A DNA stretch of 26,200 bases from Geobacter sp. UBA5735. Lineage in GTDB: Bacteria; Desulfobacterota; Desulfuromonadia; Geobacterales; Geobacteraceae. The DNA lies in the NCBI GenBank assembly GCA_002419385.1, contig DIFZ01000044.1, forward strand, positions 1 to 26,200, in the 5' to 3' direction. The number at the start of each line of letters is the position of its first letter. The stretch's first letter is position 1. The translations under genes and the position numbers were made by a program. This document shows, in pieces, positions 14,425-23,256 of this stretch. The notes below the pieces were generated by a model. That model was not told the DNA's origin and made no database searches. It saw only the letters and a list, made by a program, of their open reading frames with translations.

Positions 14425-15789
14425 ATGAACGGAGTTCCCTTGAAAAGCAGCAACCCGCGCCGTGTCGCCTTTGAAATACTTGAGCGGATCGAACGCGAAA
14501 GGTCATACGCTGACATCCTGGTAGACCGGGCGCTTGCCGGGAGTTCACTCAAAGGCCCTGATCGCGGCTTGCTCAACGAACTGGTTTTCGGGGTTCTGCG
14601 CCGGCGCGGAACCCTGGACCATATCATCGGCTCCTGCTCCAGCATGGCGGTCAGCAGGCTGGAAAGACGCGTGCTCAATCTGCTGAGGATCGGCCTTTAC
14701 CAGATCTGTTACCTCGATCGCATCCCGTCATCCGCAGCGGTTAACGAGACGGTCAATCTTTCCAAGGCACTGGCGCCGAAGGCGTCCGGTTTCATCAATG
14801 CGGTCCTGCGCCGCGCTGATCGTGAATGGGAATCCCTGCCCTGGCCTGACCGGGAGCATGACCCGGCGGCATTTGTCGCGGCGCGGCACTCCCTTCCCCG
14901 CTGGCTGGCGGAGAAATGGATCTGCCAGCTCGGGCTGGCTGAGGCCGAAGCCCTTGCCGGAGCACTCAATGAGACGCCCCACCTTACGGTCAGGGTCAAT
15001 ACCCTGAGAATTACCCGGGGTGATCTGCTGGGCAGGCTTCGGGATGAAGGTGTCATGGCGGAAGCGACCGGGTATTCTCCCGACGGTATCAGGGTTCTTT
15101 CTCCTGTCCGTCCGGCAGCACTTTACGGATTCAGTGAAGGGCTGCTGACGGTGCAGGACGAAGCGTCACAGCTTGCTTCGCTCTTTCTGTCGCCGTTGCC
15201 GGGGGAATCGGTGCTTGACGTGTGTGCGGCGCCGGGCGGCAAAGCGACCCACCTGGCGCAGCTCATGGCAAACAGGGGCGAGCTGGTTGCCTGCGACCGC
15301 GACCCCCGCAAGTTGCCCCGGATAGAGGATGCTGCCCGGAGGCTGGGAACATCCATAATTCGGACTCAGCTGCTCGACGCTTCCCGTCCGCTGAACGAAC
15401 TGGCGGAACGCCGGTTCGACCGTATCCTTGTCGACGCGCCGTGCACCGGCCTGGGTGTGCTGCGGCGGAATCCGGAGGCGAAGTGGCGGCTTGCCGCACA
15501 TGACCTGGAGCGGATGGCCCGGCTGCAGGCAACCATCCTCAGGAATGCATCGCACGTCCTTGCGGATGGCGGAGCGCTTCTCTACTCTACCTGTTCAGTC
15601 TCCACCGAAGAAAATGAAGGAGTGATCAACGATTTTCTTTCAGAAAACGGCGATTTTATGATAGAAGACCTAAGGACAGTCGTACCTGGTCATCCGGGTC
15701 TTTTCACGGAGCAGGAGATGTTCCGCAGCTGGCCACATCGCCACGGCATGGACGGGTTTTTCGCTGCCAGGCTGAGGAAAGTCGGATAA
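14425..15789 (+). CDS. rsmB: 16S rRNA m5C967 methyltransferase RsmB
   Basis: The product methylates C967 of 16S rRNA using S-adenosylmethionine. The N-terminal ~140 residues form the NusB-like RNA-binding domain (NPRRVAFEILERIERERSYADILVDRAL). The catalytic domain has SAM motif VLDVCAAPGGKATHLAQ, the DAPCTGLGVLRRNPEAKW block with the first Cys, and LLYSTCSVSTEEN with the catalytic Cys. The start is not certain. ATG at 14425 has no ribosome site, whereas TTG at 14440 has GGAG 5 nt upstream and matches the usual family N-terminus; TTG at 14401 is a further option. It lies between htpX and rpe on the same strand, an arrangement seen in Geobacter-type genomes. Confidence 0.94.
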   Translation: MNGVPLKSSNPRRVAFEILERIERERSYADILVDRALAGSSLKGPDRGLLNELVFGVLRRRGTLDHIIGSCSSMAVSRLERRVLNLLRIGLYQICYLDRIPSSAAVNETVNLSKALAPKASGFINAVLRRADREWESLPWPDREHDPAAFVAARHSLPRWLAEKWICQLGLAEAEALAGALNETPHLTVRVNTLRITRGDLLGRLRDEGVMAEATGYSPDGIRVLSPVRPAALYGFSEGLLTVQDEASQLASLFLSPLPGESVLDVCAAPGGKATHLAQLMANRGELVACDRDPRKLPRIEDAARRLGTSIIRTQLLDASRPLNELAERRFDRILVDAPCTGLGVLRRNPEAKWRLAAHDLERMARLQATILRNASHVLADGGALLYSTCSVSTEENEGVINDFLSENGDFMIEDLRTVVPGHPGLFTEQEMFRSWPHRHGMDGFFAARLRKVG

Positions 15790-15820
15790 ACGCAGAAGAG
15801 GTGCTGTAAGCGGAGGTTGC

Positions 15821-16486
15821 ATGAAAAAAATTGCTCCGTCGATCCTGTCGGCGGATTTTTCCCGTCTCGGCGACGAGATCCGTGCCGTGGAGGCCGGAGG
15901 CGCCGACTACCTTCATGTGGATGTCATGGACGGGCATTTCGTCCCGAACATCACCATCGGCCCCCTGGTGGTCGAAGCTGCCAGGAGGGTTACCAGCCTG
16001 CCGCTGGACGTCCACCTCATGATAGCGAACCCGGATCTGTATGTGCCTTCGTTTGCCAGGGCAGGCGCCGATATCATCGTTGTCCATGCTGAAGCATCTG
16101 TCCATCTGCACCGTACTGTCCAGCTGATCCGCTCGCTCGGCAAGAAGGCAGGTGTTGCTTTGAATCCCGCTACTCCCCTGAATCATCTGGAATATGTCCT
16201 TGAGGACCTCGACCTGGTCCTGCTGATGACCGTCAACCCGGGGTTCGGGGGGCAGTCTTTCATAGAGGCATGCATCGGCAAGATTCATGCCTTGCGTGGC
16301 ATGCTGGACAAGCGGGGTCTGGAGACCGAGCTGGAGGTCGATGGCGGAGTCAAAACCGATAACATAGGCCGCATAGCCCATGCCGGCGCTGACGTTTTCG
16401 TGGCGGGAAGCGCTGTGTTCGGCAGCCCTGATTATGCTGCCACCATACGGGAGCTGAGGCAGCAGGCACGGGAACCGCTTTTATGA
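15821..16486 (+). CDS. rpe: Ribulose-phosphate 3-epimerase
   Basis: The enzyme interconverts ribulose-5-phosphate and xylulose-5-phosphate in the pentose phosphate pathway. The 221-residue length and TIM-barrel signatures are standard: ILSADFSRLGDEI near the start, HVDVMDGHFVPNITIGP with metal ligands, HLMIANPD, MTVNPGFGGQSFI, and EVDGGVKTDN with phosphate-binding loops. The ATG at 15821 has GGAGG 6 nt upstream. It follows rsmB by about 30 bp and is probably co-transcribed with it. Confidence 0.97.
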   Translation: MKKIAPSILSADFSRLGDEIRAVEAGGADYLHVDVMDGHFVPNITIGPLVVEAARRVTSLPLDVHLMIANPDLYVPSFARAGADIIVVHAEASVHLHRTVQLIRSLGKKAGVALNPATPLNHLEYVLEDLDLVLLMTVNPGFGGQSFIEACIGKIHALRGMLDKRGLETELEVDGGVKTDNIGRIAHAGADVFVAGSAVFGSPDYAATIRELRQQAREPLL

Positions 16487-16566
16487 AAAAAACAGTGGTT
16501 TGCGGCAGACGGTTGCATGATGCTGTCTGACAGGATGCAGCGCAAGCGGGATCTCATGTCGAAATA

Positions 16567-16595
16567 GTGCCCATCCGGAAACTCCGGATAGGCAC
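16567..16595 (+). other. Stable hairpin in the rpe-GGDEF intergenic region
   Basis: GTGCCCATCCGGA pairs with TCCGGATAGGCAC around an AAC loop, a 13-bp stem with one C-A mismatch. No U-tract follows. It could stabilise the rpe 3' end or act in the leader of the next gene. The remaining ~290 bp between rpe and the next start shows no gene. Confidence 0.45.
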
Positions 16596-16775
16596 GAATG
16601 CAGTTTCCAGATCGGAAAGAGGGGATTTTTCGTCCTGGCAAGGAAATCAAGGGATTGCGCGGAGGCATACTTACGTATGTCGCACAAGCAAGCCCGCAGA
16701 TTGACACAGCCAGGGCGGAAAAGCACCCTTTCCGGATGGAAACGAAATAACCTTATTCACCCGGGGAAGAGCGCC

Positions 16776-17720
16776 ATGTCTGGTGGGAAGAGCATTGAAA
16801 CCAACATACTCGTAATCGATGATTCGGAATCGGTCCGCAAGGAAATCATCCAGACACTGCAGGCCCATTCTGTCGCGACCTTTTTCCATGAAGCGGCTGA
16901 TGGCATCGAAGGCTTGAAGGTTCTCCTGGAGATCAAGATGGACCTGGTCCTGTGCGATGTCGAGATGCCGCGCCTGGACGGCTTCAGGTTTCTGTCCATG
17001 GTCCGCGCCCGTGATGAGCTGCGCAGCATTCCCTTTGTCATGCTGACGGCAAAAGAGGACCAGGAATCGAAAATGCGCGGATTCGAGCTGGGTGTGGCCG
17101 ACTACATAACCAAGCCGTTCGGCCCCGGTGAGCTGGTGGCCCGGGTGAAAGTGCATCTGCAGATAAAGAAGCTCCAGGACGAGCTCATGAAGGCGAACGA
17201 ACTCCTGCTGGAGATATCCTATACCGATCATCTCACCGGCCTTTACAACCGCCGCTACCTGATGGAGGTTCTTGACCGGGAGTTTTCCCGTGCTCAACGG
17301 ACCGGGAGCATCCTCTCGCTACTCATTCTCGATATCGATCAATTCAAAGGAATCAATGACAGGTTCGGCCATCAGGAAGGAGATGCCGTGCTCGCCAGGA
17401 CCGCATCCATCTTCAGGAACGAACTGCGCGGCTATGATACCGCGGTACGCTTTGGCGGGGATGAGTATGTCGCCGTCCTGCCGGACACATCGCTGAACGA
17501 TGCGATAGCTGTTGCGGAGCGGATCAGGAAATCGGTGCATGAAACCACGTTTGCCGGTAAGCTGAAAGGTGAGCGGATCAGCGTCAGCCTGGGCATTGCC
17601 GCGTATCCGGGCAAGAATGTTGAAACAATTGAAGACCTGGTACGGGAGGCTGATGGCGCGCTCTACAGGGCAAAGGCCGGAGGAAGAAACCGTACCGAAG
17701 GACCGATGTCGCTGTTCTGA
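16776..17720 (+). CDS. Response regulator diguanylate cyclase (REC-GGDEF)
   Basis: The 314-residue protein has a receiver domain (about 8-128; acceptor Asp61 in LCDVEMPRLDG, Lys113 in TKPFGPGEL). A short coiled linker (130-148) follows, then a GGDEF domain (149-314). The catalytic motif is GGDEY (227-231), a conservative Phe-to-Tyr variant. LDIDQFKGINDRFGHQEGD is intact, so c-di-GMP synthesis is expected. The product-inhibition site RGYD (218-221) lies exactly five residues before it. The start at 16776 (GGGGAAG site upstream) is preferred over an in-frame ATG at 16677 because the receiver begins right after it. No partner kinase is adjacent. It ends about 70 bp before the convergent Omp85 gene. 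Confidence 0.92.
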   Translation: MSGGKSIETNILVIDDSESVRKEIIQTLQAHSVATFFHEAADGIEGLKVLLEIKMDLVLCDVEMPRLDGFRFLSMVRARDELRSIPFVMLTAKEDQESKMRGFELGVADYITKPFGPGELVARVKVHLQIKKLQDELMKANELLLEISYTDHLTGLYNRRYLMEVLDREFSRAQRTGSILSLLILDIDQFKGINDRFGHQEGDAVLARTASIFRNELRGYDTAVRFGGDEYVAVLPDTSLNDAIAVAERIRKSVHETTFAGKLKGERISVSLGIAAYPGKNVETIEDLVREADGALYRAKAGGRNRTEGPMSLF

Positions 17721-17790
17721 TTCCCCCAACGGTACGTACCATACCAAAAACCTTTTCACCGTAATTTGGTGAGGGGGGGTGGTCTGACTG

Positions 17791-19029
17791 TTAAAAAGGA
17801 TACCCGAGGCCGACGAAAACTGCCGGTCCGTCGCTGCCGATTCCGATGTCGATGCGGCCGACGATGTTTGGCCTGACAACAGCCCGGAAGCCAACGCCCG
17901 GGTTGAATTCGAAGCTCTGGGTTTCGGCCTTGTCAAGTGATTCCATGACGGCGCCGAAGTCGATGAATGGCGCCAGTTCCCAATCGGTATTGACGTTGAA
18001 GATGCTCCAGCGGAAAAGGCGGATACGTTCTTCGAGGTTGAGCAGCAGGTAACTGCTGTCGATGAAACGGTTGCGGCCGTAGCCGCGGAGGGTGTTCTCC
18101 CCGCCGAGGATACTGCGTTCGAGAAACGGTACGTTGCCACCCAGGGTCTGGTTGTAGACGATGCGGCCCACGCTGATGTAGCGTCCGTTGTCCAAGGGCA
18201 GGTAGCCTTTCACCTCAGCTTCGTAGTGGCGGTAGTCTTCATTGCTGCCAAACGCTTTCCAGCTGCATTCAATTGAGGTTTTCGCATAGATCCCGCTTGT
18301 CGGCATGTCTTTTGAGTCGAGAGTGCTGTAGATGAGCGCCAGCTTCTGGACGTGAGCGGTAAACCCTTTTATGCCCGGGACTTCGTCTTCCGTGTACCGT
18401 TCCTTTATCGAGGGCAGGGATGTAATCGCCCCCTTGCCGATCTCAACCCTTCTTATGCGCTCCCCGAACACGATCTGCAGGTTTTTCGTGATGTCATAGC
18501 CCACCTGGCCGGTGAAGCCGTATTCCTTGTCCGCATAGTTGGTCTCGTTGTCTTTCGAGCTGTCAGACTGGAAGCCGAAGAAACGAGCTGATCCGTCGCT
18601 GAAGACGTAAGGGAACGCATAGAGTTCGAGCCTCCCGTCCATGAACGTTCTGTCGCGGACCTTTGCTTCGAAATCATAATTCACCTTGGTTGAAGCGGAA
18701 AGGTTCATTTCCCAGCTTCTCCGGGGAGCGGGGTAAAATGCCCCGTACAGGCTGAAGGAGGCGCCGAAATTCTTGTTGTAGTTTGCCTGGGGAGCGAGCA
18801 GGGTGCTCACTTCATCTTTGTCGTTATGCAGGAGGAAGGCGGTCAGTGCGCCGACAATGATGCCTTCGTTCGGTGTTGTAGCTATGACGGGCAGGGGAAT
18901 GGTGACTGTCTTGACCGGATCTCCGAAAGACTCATTGGTGAGCGGGTAGGGGAGTTTCTCTCTGGGAACCATGTTGGTGCACGAGGTCAGGAAGACAATT
19001 GTAATCGTCATGATGAAAGCCTGTTTCAT
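17791..19029 (-). CDS. Omp85/BamA-type outer-membrane barrel lacking POTRA domains
   Basis: The 412-residue protein matches the bacterial surface antigen (Omp85 barrel) domain: GIIVGALTAFLL and LYGAFYP strands early, STLDSKDMPTSG (235-246), the loop-6 motif GGENTLRGYGRNRF (309-322, LRGY in place of VRGF), and a C-terminal Phe in GLGYPF. No POTRA repeat is present. The N-terminus looks like a lipoprotein signal (MKQAFIMTITIVFLTSC), so the barrel may be lipidated, or the Cys may be incidental. POTRA-less members of this family include patatin-linked and other barrels of uncertain role, so assembly or export activity is not implied. The gene has its own promoter (19065-19093) and an AGGAAA ribosome site 6 nt before the ATG. 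Confidence 0.85.
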   Translation of the reverse strand: MKQAFIMTITIVFLTSCTNMVPREKLPYPLTNESFGDPVKTVTIPLPVIATTPNEGIIVGALTAFLLHNDKDEVSTLLAPQANYNKNFGASFSLYGAFYPAPRRSWEMNLSASTKVNYDFEAKVRDRTFMDGRLELYAFPYVFSDGSARFFGFQSDSSKDNETNYADKEYGFTGQVGYDITKNLQIVFGERIRRVEIGKGAITSLPSIKERYTEDEVPGIKGFTAHVQKLALIYSTLDSKDMPTSGIYAKTSIECSWKAFGSNEDYRHYEAEVKGYLPLDNGRYISVGRIVYNQTLGGNVPFLERSILGGENTLRGYGRNRFIDSSYLLLNLEERIRLFRWSIFNVNTDWELAPFIDFGAVMESLDKAETQSFEFNPGVGFRAVVRPNIVGRIDIGIGSDGPAVFVGLGYPF

Positions 19030-19064
19030 GGTGTTTCCTGTAGCAATAATTTTTTCCGGTGCGG

Positions 19065-19093
19065 ACTCTACCGGTTTTTGTCGAAAGTTTCAA
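19065..19093 (-). promoter_or_regulatory. Sigma70-type promoter of the Omp85-like gene
   Basis: On the - strand TTGAAA (19093-19088) and TAGAGT (19070-19065) are separated by exactly 17 bp. The predicted start is near 19058, giving a leader of about 30 nt. This suggests the barrel gene is transcribed separately from the glucan phosphorylase upstream. Confidence 0.6.
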
Positions 19094-19207
19094 GCCGCAA
19101 CAGAGCGCCGGGGCCCCTGGAGCGGAGGGAACCTGCGCTGCAAACCCAGCAGGGGTTGGCGTCTGTAACGATACGCCTGCCTACGGTCCTGAAAACTGCC
19201 GTACCGG

Positions 19208-21772
19208 TCATGCCCAGAGTATGAGCCCCGGTTCGTAAACCGTGCCGAGAGTGGGGTGCCTGGGCAGGATGCGAATGATGAAACCCTGGCGGCCGCAGAC
19301 CCTGCATTCCATTTCGCCGCTGAATCGATGGAGGTCTGCTCCCAGCTGTTCAGCATGGTCAAGGCTGGCCATGGTTCCATTCATGATGGAGTCTCGTGTG
19401 TCGAGGACTCCGAAATAGGCTTCTACGGACAGTTCTTCCAGCGGGATTTCACCGGCGCCGATCCGGACCTGGACTTTCACCCGGGTCCCGACGGAAACCT
19501 CTCCTGACGTTGCCGCCTCTATCCCTTCTATGCGAACCTTGCTCCAGTGGCGCGCGATCCTGTCTTTCCACTGGGCCAGATTTCGCGCCAGTTCCTGGTT
19601 TTCTCCATTCAGGGCATTCCACTGTTCGCAGGAGGGAAGGTAGAACAGGTCGGTGTACTCCTGCACCATGCGTTCGTTGCTGAAAAAAGGACAGAGTGAT
19701 TCGATCGAGGCTTTCATGCGCGCCAGCCATCCGCGGGGTATGCCGTCCGTACCCCGGTCATAGAAAAGCGGCACCACCTCCTTTTCCAGGAGGTCGTAAA
19801 TGGCGCGGCTCTCCACATCATTCTGGTAGTCGAGGTCGTCGTATGCCTCACCGCTCCCGATGGCCCAGCCGTTATCGCCCCGGTATCCCTCCGGCCACCA
19901 TCCGTCGAGCACGCTCATGTTCAGGCCACCGTTGAAAGCGACCTTCATGCCGCTGGTGCCGCTCGCCTCCAGCGGGCGACGCGGGGTGTTGAGCCAGACG
20001 TCCACACCCTGCACCATGCGGCGGGCGACTCCCAGATCGTAGTCTTCGATGAAGATGATGCGGCGGTGAAATCTCTCATCCATGGATATCTGCTGGATCT
20101 GGCGGATCAGTTCCTTGCCCTCGAAATCCGCTGGATGTGCCTTACCGGAAAAGATAATCTGCAGAGGCCTGGCGGGATTGTTGAGGATGGCGTCGAGGCG
20201 GTCCAGGTCCCGCAGCAGAAGGGTACCCCTTTTGTAGGTGGCGAAACGGCGGGCAAAACCGATGGTGAGGATTTCCGGATCGAGCACCTCATCAGCCTTG
20301 GCAATCTCCTTGGGCGTGGCGCCGACCTGTCGCAGGTGTTCCTTGAGGCGTTTCCGCGCAAAAGCCACCAGGCGTTCCCGGCAGCGTCCCCTGGTCCGCC
20401 AGAGTTCAGCATCAGGCACGAGGCTTATTTTCCGCCAGATGTTGAAGTCGGTTGGGTCATCAAGCCAGCGGGTCCCCAGGTAGCGGATCAGCAGGCCGGC
20501 CATTTCGTGAGACAGCCAGCTCTTGGTGTGCACGCCGTTCGTGATGGAGATGAGCGGGATGTGCTCTTCGGGGAGCTCGGGCCAGAGGTTCTTCCACATT
20601 TTACGGGATACCTCGCCGTGAAGCCTGCTGACGCCGTTTTTGTGCCCCGACAGTTTCAAGGCCAGGACAGCCATGCAAAACGTTTCGTGGGGATTCTTCG
20701 GATTCTGTCTCCCCAGGCCCAGAAAGTCTTCCCGGGAAAGTCCCAGGTGCTGATGGTACGCCCCAAGGTATTTTTCGATCATATCCGGCGTGAAATGATC
20801 GATGCCCGCCTGAACCGGTGTATGGGTCGTGAATACCGTCCCGGCTGAGACCATTTCCCTTGCTTCGGCAAACTGAAGATTCTTTTTCTCCATCAGCAGC
20901 CGGATCCGCTCGAGGGTGAGAAATGCCGAATGACCTTCGTTGATGTGGCAGACTGTCGGTTCGATCTCCAGGAGGCGCAGCGCCCGGAGCCCGCCGATGC
21001 CCAGCAGCATTTCCTGCTTGATGCGCATTTCCTGGTCGCCGCCGTAAAGCTGGGCGGTTATTTTCCGATCGTCCCAGGCATTGTCTTCCAGGTTGGTGTC
21101 AAGAAGGTACAGGGGCACCCGTCCCACCTGGACACGCCAGATATTGGCAAACACGGTGTGTCCGCCCAGTTCCAGGGAGACGATGAGCGGGGCGCCGTCG
21201 GGATTCCGCTCCAGGTGGAGCGGCATGTTGTAGAAATCGTTCTGCGGGTAGATTTCCTGTTGCCACCCTTCGATGTTGAGGTACTGGCGGAAATACCCCT
21301 GGCTGTAGAGGAGCCCGACGCCGATGAGGGGGATGCCCAGGTCGCTGGAGGATTTCAGGTGATCACCGGAGAGGACTCCCAGTCCGCCCGAATAGAGGGG
21401 CAGGGATTCATGGAGACCGAACTCCATGGAGAAGTAGGCGATCCGGGCCGAATCGGCGCCATGGCGGGCCTTCTCGTACCAGGTCTTGCCTGCCATGTAA
21501 TCGCGAAGCTTCTCTTCGATACGCCGCAGATGGGCGAGAAAACCGTCATCCGCCAGGAGTTCCTCCAGGCGCGACTGCTGGAGCGCGCCCAGCATCTTGA
21601 CCGGGTTGTGGCGGGTTTCCCGCCACAGTTCCGAATCCATTCTCCTGAAGAGCTCGAGTGCTTCAGGCTCCCATGTCCACCACAGGTTGTGGGCGATGGT
21701 ATGAAGACCCGCGAGCTCCCGGGGAAGCGATGGTACAACAGTGAACCGGTGAAGTTTTCTGGAAAGATCCAT
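19208..21772 (-). CDS. glgP: Alpha-glucan (glycogen) phosphorylase, GT35 family
   Basis: The 854-residue enzyme cleaves alpha-1,4-glucan with phosphate to release glucose-1-phosphate. The N-terminal ~100 residues match the DUF3417 extension of the bacterial/archaeal phosphorylase subgroup (LHTIAHNLWWTWEPEALELF). The catalytic region shows YFSMEFGLHESLPLYSGGLG, CHINEGHSAFL, TTHTPVQAG and TNGVHT. The PLP lysine is in EASGTSGMKVAFNGGLN (Lys610). The C-terminal ~100 residues are a beta-rich extension ending in a small CRVCGRQG turn. The start has AGAGGAAA about 9 nt upstream. It is preceded by the NtrC-type regulator with a ~95-bp gap, so co-transcription is possible. No other glycogen gene lies in the window. 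Confidence 0.95.
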   Translation of the reverse strand: MDLSRKLHRFTVVPSLPRELAGLHTIAHNLWWTWEPEALELFRRMDSELWRETRHNPVKMLGALQQSRLEELLADDGFLAHLRRIEEKLRDYMAGKTWYEKARHGADSARIAYFSMEFGLHESLPLYSGGLGVLSGDHLKSSSDLGIPLIGVGLLYSQGYFRQYLNIEGWQQEIYPQNDFYNMPLHLERNPDGAPLIVSLELGGHTVFANIWRVQVGRVPLYLLDTNLEDNAWDDRKITAQLYGGDQEMRIKQEMLLGIGGLRALRLLEIEPTVCHINEGHSAFLTLERIRLLMEKKNLQFAEAREMVSAGTVFTTHTPVQAGIDHFTPDMIEKYLGAYHQHLGLSREDFLGLGRQNPKNPHETFCMAVLALKLSGHKNGVSRLHGEVSRKMWKNLWPELPEEHIPLISITNGVHTKSWLSHEMAGLLIRYLGTRWLDDPTDFNIWRKISLVPDAELWRTRGRCRERLVAFARKRLKEHLRQVGATPKEIAKADEVLDPEILTIGFARRFATYKRGTLLLRDLDRLDAILNNPARPLQIIFSGKAHPADFEGKELIRQIQQISMDERFHRRIIFIEDYDLGVARRMVQGVDVWLNTPRRPLEASGTSGMKVAFNGGLNMSVLDGWWPEGYRGDNGWAIGSGEAYDDLDYQNDVESRAIYDLLEKEVVPLFYDRGTDGIPRGWLARMKASIESLCPFFSNERMVQEYTDLFYLPSCEQWNALNGENQELARNLAQWKDRIARHWSKVRIEGIEAATSGEVSVGTRVKVQVRIGAGEIPLEELSVEAYFGVLDTRDSIMNGTMASLDHAEQLGADLHRFSGEMECRVCGRQGFIIRILPRHPTLGTVYEPGLILWA

Positions 21773-21867
21773 GCGGCCGTTTCCTCTTTCTTGTTTGATC
21801 GGTCGTTGTCAGACTCGGCTGCCTGATGGCCCCGCGCGCGGCAGCACGCAGTGCCGGCAGCCGGCGT

Positions 21868-23256
21868 TCACGTGCGGCCGGCTGATTTTCTGTCCGGCTT
21901 TTCGATGCCGAATTTTTCCAGCCGGTACTGCAGGGTCTTGTAGGTCATCCCCAACAGGGGCGCTGCCTTGCCGATGACCCATCCGGCCCGTTCCATGGCC
22001 TTGATGATCAGGTCCCGTTCCAGGTCCTCGATGGAAATCCCGTCCGGCGGGAGTTCGAAGGCCAGCCCCCCTCCGGGTACGCCCTCGCGGAGAATCTCGG
22101 CCGGCAGGTCCTCAGGCTGGATGGCGTCGTTTTCCGACATCAGGACGCACCGTTCGATGATCGATTCCAGTTGCCGCACGTTGCCGGGCCATGAATAATC
22201 CAGCAGGAGCTTCATGGCGGGTTTCGAGATTCCCTTGAGGGAAATGTCCGCGGCGGCGCTGTATTTGGCGACGAAAAATTCGGCCAGGGGGATGATGTCG
22301 CTTCCCCGCTCACGAAGGGGCGGCAGGTCGATGCGGATGACATTCAGGCGATAGAAGAGGTCTTCACGGAAATTCCCTTTCCGGATCTCCTGTTCCAGGT
22401 CCTTGTTGGTCGCGGAGACAATGCGGACATCAACGGGGATGGTGGCTTTCCCGCCAACCCGGCGGATTTCCTTCTCCTGTATGGCCCGGAGCAGCTTCGC
22501 CTGCATGGCGACGTTCATTTCCCCGATCTCGTCCAGGAATACCGTTCCGCTGTCGGCGGCTTCGAAGATCCCGATCTCCCGTGTGGTGGCGCCGGTGAAA
22601 GAACCTTTCTCGTGGCCGAACAATTCGCTTTCGATGAGAGCTTCCGGGATTGCCGCACAGTTGATGGCGAAAAAAGGCTTGTCCTTGCGCGGGCTACCCT
22701 CGTGTATGGCGCGAGCGACCAGTTCCTTGCCGGTTCCCGATTCACCATAGATGAGTACGGTCGACGCCGTTGCGGCTATCTTCTGAACGATCCTGAAAAC
22801 CTCTTTCATCTTGGGGTGCGAGCCGATAATGGATGGGATTCCGGCACTTTCATCGAGCTGCTTCTGCAACATTCTGTTTTCGCGTACGAGCGCCAGGTGG
22901 TCGAATGCCCGCTGGATGGTCATGAGCAGGTCTTCCCGTTCCAGGGGTTTTTCCAGGTAATCGAAGGCTCCCTTTTTCATTGCTTCCACGGCAGAGTCGA
23001 TGGTGCCGTGGGCTGTCATGATGATGATGCGCTGGCGGGAGTTCTCTTCAAGGATTTTTTCAAGGAGCTCCATCCCGGACATGCCCTGCATTTTCAAATC
23101 GGTGAGAACAACATCGTATTCATCTGCACCGAGCCGTTCAAGAGCCTCCCGTGCCCCGGGAACCGCCGTAATGTCGTACCCCGCTTTTTTCAGGATGGAG
23201 CCGAGGATTTCCCGTTGTCCCCTCTCATCATCCACGACGAGAATGGATCCTCTCAT
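21868..23256 (-). CDS. NtrC-family sigma54-dependent response regulator
   Basis: The 462-residue protein has a receiver domain (1-120; Asp53 in LTDLKMQG, Lys103). An AAA+ sigma54-activating domain (about 140-375) follows, with Walker A GESGTGKE (171-178), GSFTGA (218-223, the sigma54-contact loop with Ser for Ala), Walker B TVFLDEIGEM and the RxDLFYRLNV sensor segment. The C-terminal Fis-type helix-turn-helix spans about 424-450 (AAPLLGMTYKTLQYRLEKFG). All motifs are intact, so it should activate sigma54 promoters on phosphorylation. Its start overlaps the stop of the sensor kinase by 4 bp (ATGA), so they are a translationally coupled two-component pair. The target genes are unknown. Confidence 0.96.
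   Translation of the reverse strand: MRGSILVVDDERGQREILGSILKKAGYDITAVPGAREALERLGADEYDVVLTDLKMQGMSGMELLEKILEENSRQRIIIMTAHGTIDSAVEAMKKGAFDYLEKPLEREDLLMTIQRAFDHLALVRENRMLQKQLDESAGIPSIIGSHPKMKEVFRIVQKIAATASTVLIYGESGTGKELVARAIHEGSPRKDKPFFAINCAAIPEALIESELFGHEKGSFTGATTREIGIFEAADSGTVFLDEIGEMNVAMQAKLLRAIQEKEIRRVGGKATIPVDVRIVSATNKDLEQEIRKGNFREDLFYRLNVIRIDLPPLRERGSDIIPLAEFFVAKYSAAADISLKGISKPAMKLLLDYSWPGNVRQLESIIERCVLMSENDAIQPEDLPAEILREGVPGGGLAFELPPDGISIEDLERDLIIKAMERAGWVIGKAAPLLGMTYKTLQYRLEKFGIEKPDRKSAGRT

Noticed and set aside
20066..21826. Long + strand frames opposite the glucan phosphorylase
   Set aside because: Shadow frames of a GC-rich gene; the - strand product carries all family motifs.
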